DNA from: Candidatus Equinaster intestinalis
GTDB taxonomy: Bacteria > Bacillota_A > Clostridia > Oscillospirales > Acutalibacteraceae
Length of the DNA: 5,120 bases
Direction: 5' to 3'
Assembly (NCBI GenBank): GCA_018065375.1
Contig: JAGHTJ010000176.1
Span: 1-5,120, forward strand
The notes under the pieces were generated by a model that was not told the origin of the DNA, did no database searches, and was given only the letters and a program-made list of their open reading frames with translations. Below are positions 4,174 through 5,120 of this stretch, piece after piece (the first letter of the stretch is position 1; the number at the start of each line of letters is the position of its first letter). The position numbers and the translations under genes are program-made.

Positions 4174-5120
4174 ATGGTAAAATACAAAATTACAGATGCA
4201 GCAAAAGATTTTAATATTACATCGAAAGAGCTTGTGGCTATTCTTGAAAGCAAAACGGGAGAAGCCAAAAAAACTACCGCTTCTTTAGCCGATGCGGAGG
4301 TTGATATACTTTTTGCGGTTATGACCGATGCCTACAGCGTAAAGAGTTTTGACGAATACTTTGCAACAGGCGAAACCGCCCGCAAGGACGCCGCTGAAAA
4401 GAGAAAAGCCGATAAGGATAAAAAGCTTGCCGAGCAAATGGCAATCTTGGAGCAGTTAAAGGCGGCGGCTGAGGCTGAGGAAAAGGCTAAAAAGGAAGCC
4501 GCAAAAGCGGCAAAACAGCCCAAAAAGGCAGAACCCAAGGCTGAGGAAAAGCCCAAAACCGCCAAAAAGGCAGAGCCAAAAGCAGAAGAAAAACCCGAGC
4601 CCAAAAAGGTTATTGATGAGCCGCTTGTAGCTCCGCCCAAAAAGCAAAAGGTCGGCGGCGCCGCACCTAACCGCGGTCCCGCGCAGATTCGCCATGTCGA
4701 TACCCGTACCGTTCAGGTCGATATGGATAAGTATAACGAAAAGTACGAGAATATTGCTCCCGCAAATTCCATGAAGGATAATTATTCCCGTAAGCAGAAA
4801 ATCAAGCAGAAGTCTCAGGATTACCGCCGCCCGCAGGGTGTAAAGCGCGAAACCGAGGCTGATAAGCTCCGCCGGATGCAGCTCGAAAAAATCAAGAAAA
4901 CTCCCATTACCGTTACGGTTGGCGAGGAAACAACGGTTGGCGAGCTTGCCGCCGCATTAAAGAAAACCGCCGCGGATGTTATCAAAGAGCTTATGAAACT
5001 CGGTATGATGGCAACCGTAAATCAGGTTATCGATTACGATACCGCCGAAATCGTTGTTACCGAAATGGGCGCAAAGATAGAAAAAGCGGTTGTGGTAACA
5101 ATAGAAGAACAGATTATGGA
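4174..5120 (+). CDS. infB: Translation initiation factor IF-2, N-terminal part (runs off the window)
   Basis: The first 315 codons of IF2, the GTPase that brings fMet-tRNA to the 30S subunit and promotes subunit joining. The visible part ends before the G domain. Residues 2-50 are a first IF2_N domain (VKYKITDAAKDFNITSKELVAIL). Residues 68-220 are a highly charged Lys/Ala/Glu/Pro linker, first coiled-coil-like (about 70-115) and then disordered, with an exact 11-residue repeat KKAEPKAEEKP at 117-127 and 131-141. Residues 245-300 are a second IF2_N domain (TVTVGEETTVGELAAALKKTAADVIKELMKLGMMATVNQ), the one that precedes the GTPase. A long linker plus two IF2_N copies is common in Clostridia. 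The ATG at 4174 follows AGGAGG (4158-4163), which overlaps the ylxQ stop. No start or frame problems were seen. Confidence 0.97.
   Translation, partial: MVKYKITDAAKDFNITSKELVAILESKTGEAKKTTASLADAEVDILFAVMTDAYSVKSFDEYFATGETARKDAAEKRKADKDKKLAEQMAILEQLKAAAEAEEKAKKEAAKAAKQPKKAEPKAEEKPKTAKKAEPKAEEKPEPKKVIDEPLVAPPKKQKVGGAAPNRGPAQIRHVDTRTVQVDMDKYNEKYENIAPANSMKDNYSRKQKIKQKSQDYRRPQGVKRETEADKLRRMQLEKIKKTPITVTVGEETTVGELAAALKKTAADVIKELMKLGMMATVNQVIDYDTAEIVVTEMGAKIEKAVVVTIEEQIM
4522..4596 (+). repeat. Tandem 11-codon repeat in the IF2 linker
   Basis: Codons for KKAEPKAEEKP occur at 4522-4554 and again at 4564-4596, a period of 42 nt (14 codons). The protein copies are identical, but six of the eleven codons differ by synonymous changes, so the duplication is not recent, or the composition of the linker is selected. 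It lies in a low-complexity region where such repeats arise easily. Confidence 0.8.

Noticed and set aside
4332..4695. Minus-strand frames rich in Ala/Ser/Phe/Leu opposite infB
   Set aside because: They are the antisense of the Lys/Ala/Glu-rich IF2 linker, which yields hydrophobic-looking low-complexity frames without being genes.
1..5120. CRISPR arrays, tRNA or rRNA genes, insertion sequences
   Set aside because: No regularly spaced repeats, tRNA-like cloverleaf, rRNA signature or transposase motif was seen on either strand.

Overview
The window looks like a chromosomal segment of a spore-forming Clostridia bacterium, probably in the Oscillospiraceae/Ruminococcaceae range. The evidence is the Firmicutes-type gene order rimP-nusA-ylxR-ylxQ-infB, the sporulation regulator spoVT, purine-rich Shine-Dalgarno (SD) sites, a NusA without the proteobacterial C-terminal acidic repeats, and moderate base composition. 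All genes lie on the + strand. The taxonomic call is an inference from gene content, not a database match.

Layout. Positions 19-801 encode a Fic-family AMP-transferase-like protein with a complete active-site motif and an N-terminal self-inhibitory motif. It is followed at 840-1193 by a small conserved-hypothetical protein with a C-terminal helix-turn-helix; the two look co-transcribed and accessory. A 174-bp gap (1194-1367) holds a candidate sporulation-type (SigG/SigF-like) promoter ahead of spoVT (1368-1907). A strong vegetative promoter (1934-1962) then drives the translation/transcription operon: rimP (TTG start, 2039-2494), nusA (2525-3595), ylxR/rnpM (3598-3864), ylxQ (3854-4159) and infB (4174 to beyond the window end). 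The genes are tightly packed, with gaps of 30, 2, -11 and 14 nt.

How they work together. RimP matures the 30S subunit, NusA modulates RNA polymerase pausing and termination, YlxR is an RNase P modulator/RNA-binding protein, YlxQ is an L7Ae-like kink-turn RNA binder, and IF2 delivers initiator tRNA. SpoVT is a forespore transcription regulator that only happens to lie upstream.

The most interesting non-coding feature is the roughly 70-nt rimP leader. Three 10-nt segments (1987-1996, 2002-2011, 2021-2030) are arranged so that the middle one can pair perfectly (one G-U wobble each way) with either the first or the third. The first pairing gives a terminator-like hairpin followed by a short T-run. 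The second would cover the rimP ribosome binding site. This is the signature of a two-state attenuator or RBS switch in front of an operon that encodes NusA itself.
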